Shown piece by piece: positions 20,605 to 28,725 of a stretch of DNA of 64,000 nucleotides (within the stretch, counting starts at the first letter, position 1; each line of letters opens with the position of its first letter). The notes below the pieces were generated by a model. That model saw only the letters and a list, made by a program, of their open reading frames with translations. It did not search any database and was not told the DNA's origin. The translations under genes and the position numbers were made by a program. The DNA comes from Neobacillus pocheonensis. Lineage in GTDB: Bacteria; Bacillota; Bacilli; Bacillales; Cytobacillaceae. The stretch spans positions 2,976,001 to 3,040,000 of the forward strand of contig JAMQCR010000001.1 in the NCBI GenBank assembly GCA_023702235.1, read 5' to 3'.

Positions 20605-20949
20605 ATGCAAACCCCTAATTTACGTGACTTTTACCAAAAGGCATTAATCCCCATTGGGTTAAATGACCAAATCGCTCTTATGGAATCTGGCTCTGCAAAA
20701 AATTCTCTGACAACCCATTGGCTTATTGCACTAGAAGGTGTACAAATCCCTCAACCAAAGGAATATTTCCAATGGAAAGTAAGTATTTATCCATCGAATT
20801 CTGAAGGAGCCTTCAAATGGAATAAACCATTATATTCTTCAGTTACTATGGAATGTATGGACAATGCTATTGAACTTGCTCGATCGTTTGAAGCATATGG
20901 CAAAAATGATCAGCTCTTCTCCTCAAAACTAAAAGAGAAAATAAGTTAA
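20605..20949 (+). CDS. 114-residue protein of unknown function
   Basis: Soluble protein starting MQTPNLRDFYQKALIPIG with GGGAGGG upstream of the ATG. Tryptophan-containing segments (THWLIALEGVQIPQP, EYFQWKVSIYP) and no membrane segment. No family recognised. It stands alone after the hemerythrin gene and before a gene-poor region. Confidence 0.65.
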   Translation: MQTPNLRDFYQKALIPIGLNDQIALMESGSAKNSLTTHWLIALEGVQIPQPKEYFQWKVSIYPSNSEGAFKWNKPLYSSVTMECMDNAIELARSFEAYGKNDQLFSSKLKEKIS

Positions 20950-21049
20950 TCCCCTCTAAATAACTCCTACTGCTTCACCTCTTTTTTACACTCACTTGTG
21001 AAAAAACATACATATAGTGGTAAAAAATTATAATAGTTGTTTACTAATC

Positions 21050-21089
21050 AAAAAAAGATGCTGCCTTCATTGCAAACAGCACCTTTTTA
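21050..21089. terminator. Rho-independent terminator
   Basis: AAAAAAGATGCTG / CAGCACCTTTTT stem with T-tracts on both strands; likely ends the 20605-20949 transcript. Confidence 0.75.
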
Positions 21090-21116
21090 CGATTGATTTT
21101 GAAACTACTGCTTCTT

Positions 21117-21206
21117 TTTATGCTAAGCGAAATAAAATACCATGCCCGCCATTTGGCTATTCCCATTAGATTTTTGATGTGGACAGCCAATACGGCAGCT
21201 TCCACA
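21117..21206 (-). pseudogene. Remnant of the fixX 3' end
   Basis: About 90 bases align almost base for base with the 3' end of fixX at 24191-24280, in the same orientation, with a few substitutions and one deleted base. The segment encodes CGSCRIGCPHQ, then loses the frame. It is too short to encode a protein and lacks the rest of the gene. It marks a past duplication or a rearrangement border. Confidence 0.85.
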
Positions 21207-21293
21207 GTCACACCTCCAACAAGAAATGATTATAACTAACTAATATTAAGATGTCTAAATATTCTGTTTAATACTAAATAATTAGATGCAAAC

Positions 21294-21322
21294 AAAAAGA
21301 GTGAGCTTTAATTAGCCCACTC
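21294..21322 (-). terminator. Terminator downstream of the glycosyltransferase
   Basis: AGAGTGGGCT / AGCTCACTCT stem followed on the minus strand by T residues, 125 bases after the glycosyltransferase stop. Confidence 0.7.
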
Positions 21323-21446
21323 TGTTATCTTATCTATCATCAATAATATACTTGCTTTTTATCCCATACAAATGATACTAAACCATACTCAGCTAACACT
21401 ATACCCTGCAATAACCACACATTCCCTGTTCAAACTTCATCAATTC

Positions 21447-22271
21447 TCATAATTTAACGCTTCGATACAACACCTTATCAAAATATTTATAGAGGAAATA
21501 TTTTGATAAGCTCATAAAAGACCTGAGAGTTTGTTCCTTCATTGAGTAATGATGAAAGAGTATTTTATTGTAGAGGGATTTATTAACCATGTGTTTTTTA
21601 GTTAAATCAGGATATTTTTGAAAGAATGTTTCAAGGGCTTCGCATTCATTTATATTTTTACTTATACTATCATTTTGAACCACTACTTCAACAAGAACTT
21701 CATTTAAATGATGAATGTTATACTTTTTCGCAACTCTTAAAACAAAATCCCAATCTTGAAATCTTTTCAAGCATTCGTCAAATAGAATGTTTTTTGCAAC
21801 ATTTTTTTTAATAAAAATCGTTTGGGTACTGATAAAGTTTCCTTTTTCAAGCTGCGTTTTGATTTCCTCAGAAGTTACTTTCCGTTTGGGCACAATCCCC
21901 CGTTTACTTCCTTTTAAATTCATGCTGCAAAAGCACATATCAACATTTGGATTTTCCACCATAAATTGATACTGTTTTGCTATTTTTAGGGGTAACCAGC
22001 GGTCATCACTATCCTGAAAAGCAATGTATTGTCCTTTAGCTAACATGATTCCGGTATTTCTTGCCCCATTAGCCCCTTTTTTAAAGGAGTTAACAACATA
22101 TTTCACTTTTTCACTTTTAAAGGACTCAACTACTTTTTGCGTTTGATCAGTTGAAAAGTCATCGACGACTATGATCTCATCGACAGGAAGTGTCTGTATC
22201 AGAACACTTTCAATCGATTTCCCCAGAATTTTAGCTCGGTTATATGTTGGTATAACAACTGAAATGTTCAA
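21447..22271 (-). CDS. Glycosyltransferase family 2 protein
   Basis: 274-residue GT-A-fold enzyme. N-terminal ISVVIPTYNRAKILGKSIES binds the nucleotide sugar, IIVVDDFSTDQT is the first acidic patch, GANGARNTG follows, and QDSDDRW is the DXD metal site near residue 91. Translation starts from TTG with AAGGGATG upstream. No other cell-surface polysaccharide genes are nearby, so acceptor and pathway cannot be inferred. It lies in a gene-poor accessory stretch. Confidence 0.88.
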   Translation of the reverse strand: MNISVVIPTYNRAKILGKSIESVLIQTLPVDEIIVVDDFSTDQTQKVVESFKSEKVKYVVNSFKKGANGARNTGIMLAKGQYIAFQDSDDRWLPLKIAKQYQFMVENPNVDMCFCSMNLKGSKRGIVPKRKVTSEEIKTQLEKGNFISTQTIFIKKNVAKNILFDECLKRFQDWDFVLRVAKKYNIHHLNEVLVEVVVQNDSISKNINECEALETFFQKYPDLTKKHMVNKSLYNKILFHHYSMKEQTLRSFMSLSKYFLYKYFDKVLYRSVKL

Positions 22272-22602
22272 GTTAATTACATCCCTTCACTTTGATACTT
22301 TTGCGTTTTTGAGAATACTAATAAATTATTTTTGGAGTATTTTTTTAACTACTCGAAGTATCTTAACGAACTTTCCTTAATATTTTCTTAATGTTGCCCT
22401 AATCTATTTCTAATCTCTAATATTGATTTAATTATACTTTAATGTCTTCTATTTTTATCGAGGACTCAAGGCATTTCAACAACAAAGGTGAAAAGGATTT
22501 GGATCGACTAAAGTTAATAAACAGTTTATAAATTGTTCAAATCTAACTTGTACAATAGTTATGGGTAAATGATCGATAGCTTCTCTACTCTCATTATTTA
22601 CC
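22272..22602. other. Upstream region of the glycosyltransferase, no gene seen
   Basis: AT-rich, no credible open frame with a ribosome binding site. A plus-strand TACAAT-type -10 near 22550 and a plus-strand terminator at 22603-22655 raise the possibility of a small RNA. Confidence 0.4.
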
Positions 22603-22655
22603 AAACCTTGGATGAGTTAACCCTTTACTATTTTTCATCCAAGGTTTATTTTGAT
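22603..22655 (+). terminator. Plus-strand terminator without an upstream gene
   Basis: Perfect 13-base arms AAACCTTGGATGA / TCATCCAAGGTTT with a 19-base loop, followed by ATTTTGATTATTTTTT. Confidence 0.7.
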
Positions 22656-22674
22656 TATTTTTTAGATAAATTAA

Positions 22675-22705
22675 AGAAAAAAAGAGCGACTTTTAGCCAC
22701 TCTTT
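22675..22705 (-). terminator. Terminator of the IEIE/RRRR repeat gene
   Basis: AAAGAGTGGCTA / AGTCGCTCTTT stem followed on the minus strand by a T-tract. Confidence 0.75.
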
Positions 22706-22750
22706 AACTAATTATGAGATTCATGGCAAAAAGCCAATTAATTAAAAAAA

Positions 22751-22863
22751 TCAGCGTCTTCTTCTTTCGATTTCGATTTCAATCCGTCTTCTTCTCTCAA
22801 TTTCGATTTCGATTTCAATGGGGAAAAACAGTCTTCTTCTAAATCCATCAGGAAAAAAACCAT
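22751..22863 (-). CDS. Tiny repeat protein (IEIEIE / RRRR blocks), probably frameshifted
   Basis: AAAGGTGG lies 9 bases before the ATG at 22863. As written the ATG frame gives a KSKSKEED-rich peptide. The adjacent frame reads FFPIEIEIEIERRRR then IEIEIERRRR and ends at 22751. One more T in the T-run at 22853-22859 would put the ATG in that frame, giving MVFFPDGFRRRLFFP followed by the repeats, about 37 residues. The alternating hydrophobic/acidic strands separated by arginine blocks are striking. Neighbouring genes are spore-type small proteins. Which frame is used is not settled. Confidence 0.4.
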
Positions 22864-22892
22864 GCTCAAAAATCCACCTTTCATGCCAGTTT

Positions 22893-22936
22893 ATATGACA
22901 AAGGGACAGATTAACTTTCAACCTGCCCTTTGTCCC
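22893..22936 (-). terminator. Terminator of the first YjcZ-like gene
   Basis: Arms GACAAAGGGCAG / CTGTCCCTTTGTC at 22897-22909 and 22922-22933, just after the stop codon. Confidence 0.75.
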
Positions 22937-22943
22937 TTACAAT

Positions 22944-23027
22944 TTAGTACATGAAAGAAGCACCTACAATGATAAGAAGAATGAATAATACAACAACTAA
23001 AGCCATTCCTCTTCTTTCTTCACCCAT
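22944..23027 (-). CDS. YjcZ-like tiny hydrophobic protein (27 residues)
   Basis: Starts MGEERRG and continues [20 protein letters not shown]: a short charged head and one membrane helix. The [12 protein letters not shown] core is shared with the three YjcZ-family proteins elsewhere in this window. GGAGGTG precedes the ATG. The YjcZ family is linked to sporulation; molecular role unknown. Confidence 0.7.
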   Translation of the reverse strand: MGEERRGMALVVVLFILLIIVGASFMY

Positions 23028-23089
23028 GTATAACACCTCCAGTTCTTGTTTAAATAGATTTCACTCAGCCCAAATCAATCCCGTTTGGT

Positions 23090-23206
23090 TTAAAAAACCA
23101 TACTGGAAAGTACGATAATTAATAGAATGAACAATACAACGATTAATACAAAGCTGCTGCCGCCATAACCACCGCCATAGCCGTAGCCTCCATATCCGAA
23201 GCACAT
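23090..23206 (-). CDS. YjcZ family sporulation protein (38 residues)
   Basis: Glycine/tyrosine-rich head ([16 protein letters not shown]) followed by the membrane helix [19 protein letters not shown], the family pattern. AGGTGGTGAT lies upstream of the ATG. Tandem with the 27-residue relative on the same strand. Paralogues lie at 52297-52564. Confidence 0.8.
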   Translation of the reverse strand: MCFGYGGYGYGGGYGGSSFVLIVVLFILLIIVLSSMVF

Positions 23207-23497
23207 ATCTATCACCACCTATCGGGATTATCTGAAGAAAGAATACTTTCCTCTATATATATATATTTCTTAGGACACGAATCGTTTGGACAAACATCAT
23301 AGTGTTACGACACAATTCGCAATTTGCTTAAACAAAAATGAAAAGAACGTCTGCAATATGCAAACGCCTTTTCGGAGGTATTTCTATATGCCAAGATGTA
23401 CTGGAGGTAGTAATAACATATGCACTCAAAATAAAACTGAATGGACAAGTGCTGATTAAAAAAGTGCTATTTACTTAAATTTACAGAAAATTCACAT

Positions 23498-23539
23498 CAC
23501 CTTTATTTTCTTCATGTAAAATTTGAAGAAAATAAGGTG
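23498..23539 (+). promoter_or_regulatory. Hairpin sequestering the ribosome binding site of the next small gene
   Basis: Arms 23498-23513 and 23525-23539 pair over 15 bases with a single bulge. The 3' arm contains AAGGTG, the only ribosome binding site for the ATG at 23546. No T-tract follows, so a terminator is unlikely. Confidence 0.6.
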
Positions 23540-23545
23540 TTTGTA

Positions 23546-23680
23546 ATGGAAAACGTCTATCTATCTCTACTTTTAACTACAATCATTTATATGCTTCTAT
23601 ATATTAATTTACCTTTTATGCATGGTGATGACTTTAAGGAAATTGATGAATCTAAAGAAGATGATAATTGGGTTGATTGA
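23546..23680 (+). CDS. 44-residue small membrane protein
   Basis: MENVYLSLLLTTIIYMLLYI forms one membrane helix, followed by an acidic tail (GDDFKEIDESKEDDNWVD). The start is set by AAGGTG 7 bases upstream, which lies inside a strong hairpin. I do not recognise the family; the layout resembles small regulatory membrane peptides. A terminator-like hairpin follows at 23824-23866. Confidence 0.55.
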   Translation: MENVYLSLLLTTIIYMLLYINLPFMHGDDFKEIDESKEDDNWVD

Positions 23681-23823
23681 TAAACACTTGTCAGCCGCTC
23701 TCCAAGGAATTATTTACGAATAAATTACAATTTTTTACATTTTTTAGCGAATTGTTTGAAAGTCTTTTTTCTATAAGAAAAATGAACCAAGGAACTTCTC
23801 TTCCTAAGGATCTTGGCAATCCC

Positions 23824-23866
23824 AATCCCCATCTTTTCCATATGGAATGAGGATGGGGATTTCTTC
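23824..23866 (+). terminator. Long terminator hairpin
   Basis: AATCCCCATC / GATGGGGATT outer stem enclosing the palindrome TTCCATATGGAA, followed by TTCTTCGTT. Confidence 0.6.
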
Positions 23867-23950
23867 GTTCATAATCTATCTCACTGGAGCAAAATATTAT
23901 TGTAAGGTTTGCACCTTAGAACTCTTAAATTAATCGGCTTCCCTTTTCTT

Positions 23951-23981
23951 AACTCCATCAATATTGTTGGAGTTCTTTTTT
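23951..23981 (+). terminator. Rho-independent terminator
   Basis: AACTCCA / TGGAGTT stem followed by CTTTTTT. Confidence 0.6.
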
Positions 23982-24080
23982 ACTGTATAAATATTAATCC
24001 AAGGCATTGAATTTAAAGATTGAGGATTTATTTACAATAGAAGAAAAGAAATAAGCAATTGAATTGATTGAAGATAAGCA

Positions 24081-24116
24081 AAATGACGATGCTGAATAAC
24101 ATCGTCATTTTTTATT
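24081..24116. terminator. Terminator, possibly for fixABCX
   Basis: Perfect AAATGACGATG / CATCGTCATTT stem; T residues follow on both strands. It is the first good terminator downstream of fixX. Confidence 0.65.
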
Positions 24117-24190
24117 ATACAAAACAGTTAAGAGCAAAATTTTCGTAGTCACAGTGGTCACATTTTGAGTAATTTTGTGACCAAATTAGT

Positions 24191-24475
24191 TTATGCTAAG
24201 CGAAATACAATTCCATGCCCGCCTTTTGGATATTCCCATTTGATATTTTGATGTGGACAGCCAATACGGCAGCTTCCACATTCATGACAGCCTTCATAGC
24301 CAACCTGCATCCGTAAACCTTCCCATTTGTAAACTTCTGCAGGGCAGAACACGGTACAAATTTTATCAGGGCATTTCGTCATGCAAATATCATTGTCCAT
24401 TACAGTTAAGTGTGACTTCGTATCAGCCTTAAAACGTAAGAGATACTGTTTTTCTTCGATATTCTTAGTTGACAT
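24191..24475 (-). CDS. fixX: Ferredoxin-like protein FixX
   Basis: 94-residue iron-sulfur protein, last gene of fixABCX. Cysteine clusters CPDKICTVFCP and CHECGSCRIGCPH give the FixX/ETF-QO ferredoxin domain. It transfers electrons between FixC and quinone or between FixABC and ferredoxin. The ATG overlaps the fixC stop by one base (TAATG) and GGCGGTG lies upstream. A truncated second copy of its 3' end lies at 21117-21206. Confidence 0.9.
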   Translation of the reverse strand: MSTKNIEEKQYLLRFKADTKSHLTVMDNDICMTKCPDKICTVFCPAEVYKWEGLRMQVGYEGCHECGSCRIGCPHQNIKWEYPKGGHGIVFRLA

Positions 24476-25770
24476 TATTTCACCGCCTTCCAAGCACGAT
24501 AAATATCTTGCAATACTCGAATCGTTCCTCTTTCAGCTGTTACACTCTTCATGATTTGTTTTTGTTTCTCGCGTTTTGGTGTTCCGTCAACAGTAAAGAA
24601 CTTACTCATCGCCTTGTTCATCATTGGCACATACTCATTAAAGTATTGTGGGTATTTTTCAAATGTATGAGCAGCATCCTTGTATTTCTCTAAATCTTTG
24701 ATAATGAAACTATTATAAAGGGCTTCTCGGTAGCTATTTAAACTTGATTCACTGAAGTCATTTCGGCTCTTTGCCTGAACAACGGCTTCAGCAGCCATTT
24801 TTCCAGAAGACATCGCCATATTCGAACCTTCACGATGGATAGCATTAACAAGCTGTGCCGCATCGCCAACGACGATGACACCGGTTCCGGCTACTTTGGG
24901 AACGGAATGATAGCCGCCTTCAGGAATGAGATGTGCTAGGTACTCAGCTGATTCTCCACACGCAATCATTGGTTTTACCATTGGGTGATTTTTCAAATAA
25001 TCGAGAAGATCGTATGGCTTCAATTTAGCTTTAATCATGCTTGATAGTGTCGTACCCACCCCGATATTCAAGCTGTCCTTGTTCGTGTAAAGAAAGGCTG
25101 TTCCTAGGTTACCTTTTGTTGAATCACCAAAAATTTCAATCGTACACCCCTGGTTATCTTCTAAGTTAAAACGGTCATTAATTTTTTCTTTTGGTAAATT
25201 AATAACTTCCATAACTGTTAAAGCTACTTCGTCAGGACGTTGTTCTTTATGGAATCCAAGCTGCTTAGAGAGCAAGGAATTTACTCCATCAGCAAGAACA
25301 ACTACATCTGCATACAATTCCCCATCAGGTCGATCAGTACGGACACCTACTACCTTGCCATTCTCAACAATACATTCAGTAACCACGGTTTCATTAATAA
25401 GAAGTGTTCCAGCTTGAACAGCCTTTTGGGCGAACCATTGGTCAAATTGAGCCCTCAATACGGTAAAGTTGTTATAAGGTTCGACTCCCCACTCCAAGCC
25501 TTTGTAGCCGAATTGCACGACTGATTCTTTGTCCATCATCCAAAAACGTTGCTCAATAACAGGTCTTTCAAGCGGCGCTTCCTTCCAAAATTCTGGAATT
25601 AACTCTTCCATTTGCTTACGGTACAGCACTCCACCCATTACGTTTTTACTTCCTGGATACTCTCCTCTTTCAATAAGTAAGACATTTAAGCCGTTCTTTG
25701 CACAAGTGAATGCACATGCCGTACCTGCTGGCCCTGCTCCCACAACAATGACATCAAATTTTTCAGGCAT
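24475..25770 (-). CDS. fixC: FixC, FAD-dependent oxidoreductase of the FixABCX complex
   Basis: 431-residue flavoprotein of the ETF-quinone oxidoreductase family. N-terminal FAD motif DVIVVGAGPAGTACAFTCAK and KNVMGGVLYRKQM; VVVGDAAQLVNAIHREGSNMA is the second FAD signature. ATG at 25770 is preferred (AAGGCGGTG 9 bases upstream), overlapping the fixB end by 8 bases. In FixABCX, FixC reduces quinone with half of the electrons from NADH while ferredoxin or flavodoxin receives the other half. Confidence 0.93.
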   Translation of the reverse strand: MPEKFDVIVVGAGPAGTACAFTCAKNGLNVLLIERGEYPGSKNVMGGVLYRKQMEELIPEFWKEAPLERPVIEQRFWMMDKESVVQFGYKGLEWGVEPYNNFTVLRAQFDQWFAQKAVQAGTLLINETVVTECIVENGKVVGVRTDRPDGELYADVVVLADGVNSLLSKQLGFHKEQRPDEVALTVMEVINLPKEKINDRFNLEDNQGCTIEIFGDSTKGNLGTAFLYTNKDSLNIGVGTTLSSMIKAKLKPYDLLDYLKNHPMVKPMIACGESAEYLAHLIPEGGYHSVPKVAGTGVIVVGDAAQLVNAIHREGSNMAMSSGKMAAEAVVQAKSRNDFSESSLNSYREALYNSFIIKDLEKYKDAAHTFEKYPQYFNEYVPMMNKAMSKFFTVDGTPKREKQKQIMKSVTAERGTIRVLQDIYRAWKAVK

Positions 25771-26794
25771 AACTCGTTTCACCGCCTTTTTCATTCCGGA
25801 TCTGCTTAAATTGCTCAATTAGTTTTGGTATGATTTCCATAGCATCTCCTACAATCCCATATGTGGCAACATCAAATATTGGTGCATTTGGATCCTTATT
25901 GATGGCGATGATTAAATCGGAATTTTTCATGCCAACGACGTGCTGAATGGCTCCTGATAATGCGATTGCGAAATAAATTTTCGGTGTGACCGTTTCTCCT
26001 GTTTGACCAATTTGAAGTTCGTGTGGGAGCCAGCCGGCTTCAACCACATCACGTGTACCGCCAACACTTGCACCGATAGTCTCAGCAAGGTCATATAGGA
26101 TTTGGAAGTTTTGAAAATCCCCCATTCCTTTCCCGCCACAGACAATCACATGAGCATCCGCCAAATTAGCTTTATTTGTTACATCATTCACAATTTGTAG
26201 TACTTTTGTGCGCATATCTTCTTCTTGAAGTGAAATGGTTTCCTCGATAATCTTTCCAACCCTGCTAGCTTCAGGTGCCAACGCTTTCATTACCTTGGGC
26301 CTAACAGTAGCCATTTGTGGACGGTGCTTTTTACAAAGGATTGTTGCCATTATGTTTCCCCCAAAAGCAGGTCGACTCGCTTCTAGTAATCTATTATCTA
26401 GATCCACATCAAGCATAGTTGTATCTGCTGTTAAACCAGTATTTAAATCAGTAGCAACGGCACTCGCTAAATCTTTTCCATTTGGTGTCGCCCCGTAAAG
26501 GATAATCTCCGGCTTATACTTTTCTGCAAGCAGCATAACACTCTTCATATAGGATTCCGTCCGATATTGCTTTAAAACTGGATGGTCAATCATATAGACT
26601 TGATCAGCACCATATGAAATAACTTGGCCCGCTAGTCCTTTAATTCCAGAGCCAAGCAAAAATCCTGATAATGGAACTTGTAATTTATCTGCAAGTTTCC
26701 GCCCTGCTCCTAATAATTCAAGAGAAACCCCTTCGATTTTACCATCATTTTGTTCGATGAATATCCAGACCCCACGGTGATCGTCCAGTATCAT
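25763..26794 (-). CDS. fixB: Electron transfer flavoprotein alpha subunit, FixB
   Basis: 343-residue ETF-alpha. The C-terminal FAD-binding domain shows GASVGGTRDVVEAGW, QIGQTGETVTPK and VVGMKNSDLIIAINKDPNAP. The N-terminal part carries the ETF alpha/beta fold. GGGAGG precedes the ATG at 26794. Its position between fixA and fixC identifies it as the FixB type rather than a housekeeping EtfA. Confidence 0.93.
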   Translation of the reverse strand: MILDDHRGVWIFIEQNDGKIEGVSLELLGAGRKLADKLQVPLSGFLLGSGIKGLAGQVISYGADQVYMIDHPVLKQYRTESYMKSVMLLAEKYKPEIILYGATPNGKDLASAVATDLNTGLTADTTMLDVDLDNRLLEASRPAFGGNIMATILCKKHRPQMATVRPKVMKALAPEASRVGKIIEETISLQEEDMRTKVLQIVNDVTNKANLADAHVIVCGGKGMGDFQNFQILYDLAETIGASVGGTRDVVEAGWLPHELQIGQTGETVTPKIYFAIALSGAIQHVVGMKNSDLIIAINKDPNAPIFDVATYGIVGDAMEIIPKLIEQFKQIRNEKGGETSYA

Positions 26795-26833
26795 GTAAAC
26801 GCCTCCCTGAGACAAAAGATTAGTTTTTTAATT

Positions 26834-27652
26834 TCAATGACAGGATGTTAACAGGTCCTTTTTCTCCATTAAGACTTCCATAAGCTGTTTTACTTGCTCA
26901 TCAGCAGAACCCTCAAGTTTTTTGCCGCCATCCGGTCTTGGAGGAGTAAACATTTTTCCTACAATCGTTGGTGAACCTTTAAAGCCGAGCTGCAGGCGGT
27001 CAACATTTTCGAGATCACTTACTGCCCAAATAATTGGTTCATACCTTGCTGCTTTGATCATATTTGGCATTGGTGAATATTCAATATGATTGATTTCTTT
27101 TTCTACTGTTAACATGCAAGGCATTTCTGTTTGAATTAATTCATATCCGTTTGTTAATTTTCTTTTGATTAAAACCGTTTTTTCCTTCAAATTTACCTCA
27201 GATACTTCGATGACATTTGTTACAGGAGGAATATCTAATCTTCTTGCAATACCAGGTCCAACTTGTCCCGTATCCCCATCAATGGCATGCTTTCCACAAA
27301 TAACCATATCAACTGGGAAATCCTTGCTGATTCTTTCCAATGCTTTTGATAAAGCATAGCTTGTAGCGAGTGTATCTGCTCCTGCGAAGGCACGGTCAGA
27401 AATCAAAAAACCTCTATCTGCACCAATTTCAATACTCTTTTTAATGACGGCAGTCGCCTGAGGTGGTCCCATTGATAAAACGGAAATCGTACCACCTGTT
27501 TTTTCTCTAATACTTATGGCCGCTTGAACTGCATGGGCATCGTAAGGATTTAAAATGGCTGGAGCACTCCGGCGGTCTAATGTGTTTGTTTTAGGATTAA
27601 TTTTAATAATTTTTGTATCGGGTACTTGTTTGACACATACGACAATGTGCAT
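26834..27652 (-). CDS. fixA: Electron transfer flavoprotein beta subunit, FixA
   Basis: 272-residue ETF-beta beginning MHIVVCVKQVPDTKIIKINP. AIDGDTGQVGPGIARRLDIP is the conserved nucleotide-binding loop. GGAGGAGG precedes the ATG at 27652. First gene of fixABCX, which in diazotrophs and some anaerobes bifurcates electrons from NADH to quinone and ferredoxin. No nitrogenase gene lies in this window; the ferredoxin oxidoreductase at 34557-37863 is the other low-potential system here. Confidence 0.93.
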   Translation of the reverse strand: MHIVVCVKQVPDTKIIKINPKTNTLDRRSAPAILNPYDAHAVQAAISIREKTGGTISVLSMGPPQATAVIKKSIEIGADRGFLISDRAFAGADTLATSYALSKALERISKDFPVDMVICGKHAIDGDTGQVGPGIARRLDIPPVTNVIEVSEVNLKEKTVLIKRKLTNGYELIQTEMPCMLTVEKEINHIEYSPMPNMIKAARYEPIIWAVSDLENVDRLQLGFKGSPTIVGKMFTPPRPDGGKKLEGSADEQVKQLMEVLMEKKDLLTSCH

Positions 27653-28044
27653 GTAGGACTTTCCCTCCTCCATATGATCTAAGAATGATGAAAGCGTTTC
27701 GCCTTCTATGGCTTATTAAAATGCTTATTATTACGATATCTGAATCGAAACACAAGCATAATACCAAACAATGAATTAATTTTTCTTCGGTGTATGAATA
27801 ACAATTAATTGAAATAGATTCAGATCGATGAAGTAATAGTATGTATGGAGATATTTTGAATGTGACTCTTTTTATTAGTACTAATATAAATATAAGAAAT
27901 ATTGGGATATAAACAATGATAAAAATCACAGTTACTGTCTAAAAATGTAGATAATTTCAAGATAGGAAAAAAATGGAGTTTAACTGAAGTTATTGGGAGT
28001 GTTCTTTACACAGTATTAAGCTGTTGTTAACATATTATTCTAGA
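27653..28044. other. Upstream region of fixABCX
   Basis: No gene seen. Contains the 14-base palindrome TATTAGTACTAATA at 27873-27886, an inverted pair ATCTGAATC / GATTCAGAT (27738-27746 and 27816-27824) and a partial cre-like TGAAAGCGTTTC at 27689-27700. Confidence 0.45.
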
Positions 28045-28080
28045 ATAAAAAAAACCTGGTTTGCATTTCCTCAACCAGGG
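28045..28080 (-). terminator. Terminator of mtnWXB
   Basis: CCTGGTT / AACCAGG stem followed on the minus strand by eight T residues, just after mtnB. Confidence 0.85.
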
Positions 28081-28095
28081 TATTAATATAAATCA

Positions 28096-28725
28096 TTAAA
28101 CTACTTTAAATAGTTGATATGGTTTATGTTCTAAAAGGCGCAATTGATAGCGAAATAAGAACTCAGAAGCTTCGAGGATTTTTTTAGCCTCAAATGAGGT
28201 TCTTCCCCATACGGTGATTCCATGGTTTCTAATTAAAACTGCTCCTGAATCACCTGTAACATGCTCAGCAAAGGTATCTGCCAGGGTGGGAATATGTGCA
28301 TAGTTACGAATGATCGGTATCTTTAGGACAGCATCTTCTTCCCATATATCAAATGCCTTAATTAGTTCCTGCCCTTGAAATGTGACTTCACCATTGTCCC
28401 CATATACTTCGGAGATGACATTATTATCGATTGTATGGACATGCAGACTGCAACCAGCATTGGTCCTCCGATAAATTTCCACGTGAAGCAAGGTTTCGGC
28501 TGAAGGCTTTAAATGATTTTCTTCTACTGGACGTCCGAATTCGTCTACAAGCAAAAAGTCATCTCTAGTTCGCTTCCGTTTATCCTTTCCACTTGCGGTA
28601 ACCAAAAATTGCAGTGGATGATTACTTACCTTTATAGCAAGATTACCGCTTGTCCCCATGAACCAATCCCTCTCAGCAAGTTCTTCTTTTACATCCGCTA
28701 ATTCATCCCATTTTTCCTTTAGCAT
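28096..28725 (-). CDS. mtnB: Methylthioribulose-1-phosphate dehydratase
   Basis: 209-residue class II aldolase-fold zinc enzyme converting methylthioribulose-1-phosphate to diketo-methylthiopentyl-phosphate. Zinc ligands lie in LHVHTID near residue 95 and in RNHGITVWG near residue 165; GTSGNLAIK near residue 24 is the phosphate loop. Last gene of mtnW-mtnX-mtnB; its ATG overlaps the mtnX stop by seven bases. Confidence 0.95.
   Translation of the reverse strand: MLKEKWDELADVKEELAERDWFMGTSGNLAIKVSNHPLQFLVTASGKDKRKRTRDDFLLVDEFGRPVEENHLKPSAETLLHVEIYRRTNAGCSLHVHTIDNNVISEVYGDNGEVTFQGQELIKAFDIWEEDAVLKIPIIRNYAHIPTLADTFAEHVTGDSGAVLIRNHGITVWGRTSFEAKKILEASEFLFRYQLRLLEHKPYQLFKVV

Larger units (their letters stand above)
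20950..21446. other. Intergenic region without an intact gene
   Basis: Contains two hairpins (21050-21089 and 21294-21322) and a decayed copy of the fixX 3' end (21117-21206). Nothing else recognisable. Confidence 0.7.
23681..24190. other. Intergenic region with three terminator-like hairpins
   Basis: No intact gene. Hairpins at 23824-23866, 23951-23981 and 24081-24116, plus a TGGTCACA / TGTGACCA stem at 24155-24183. The stretch before the third hairpin reads EDLFTIEEKK, stop, AIELIEDKQNDDAE, which may be the tail of a decayed gene. Confidence 0.5.

Noticed and set aside
23255..23270. TATATATATATA run
   Set aside because: Simple AT repeat in an intergenic region; no arms or function inferred.
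23388..23459. 23-codon frame MPRCTGGSNNIC... with GGAGG upstream
   Set aside because: A proper ribosome binding site is present, but the peptide is very short, has no recognisable feature and no terminator; not enough to call a gene.
24030..24102. EEKK-stop-AIELIEDKQNDDAE reading before a terminator
   Set aside because: May be the tail of a decayed gene, but it is too short and lacks a start or homologue I know.
27689..27700. cre-like TGAAAGCGTTTC before fixA
   Set aside because: Only the left half fits the CcpA consensus; the right half fails at conserved positions.
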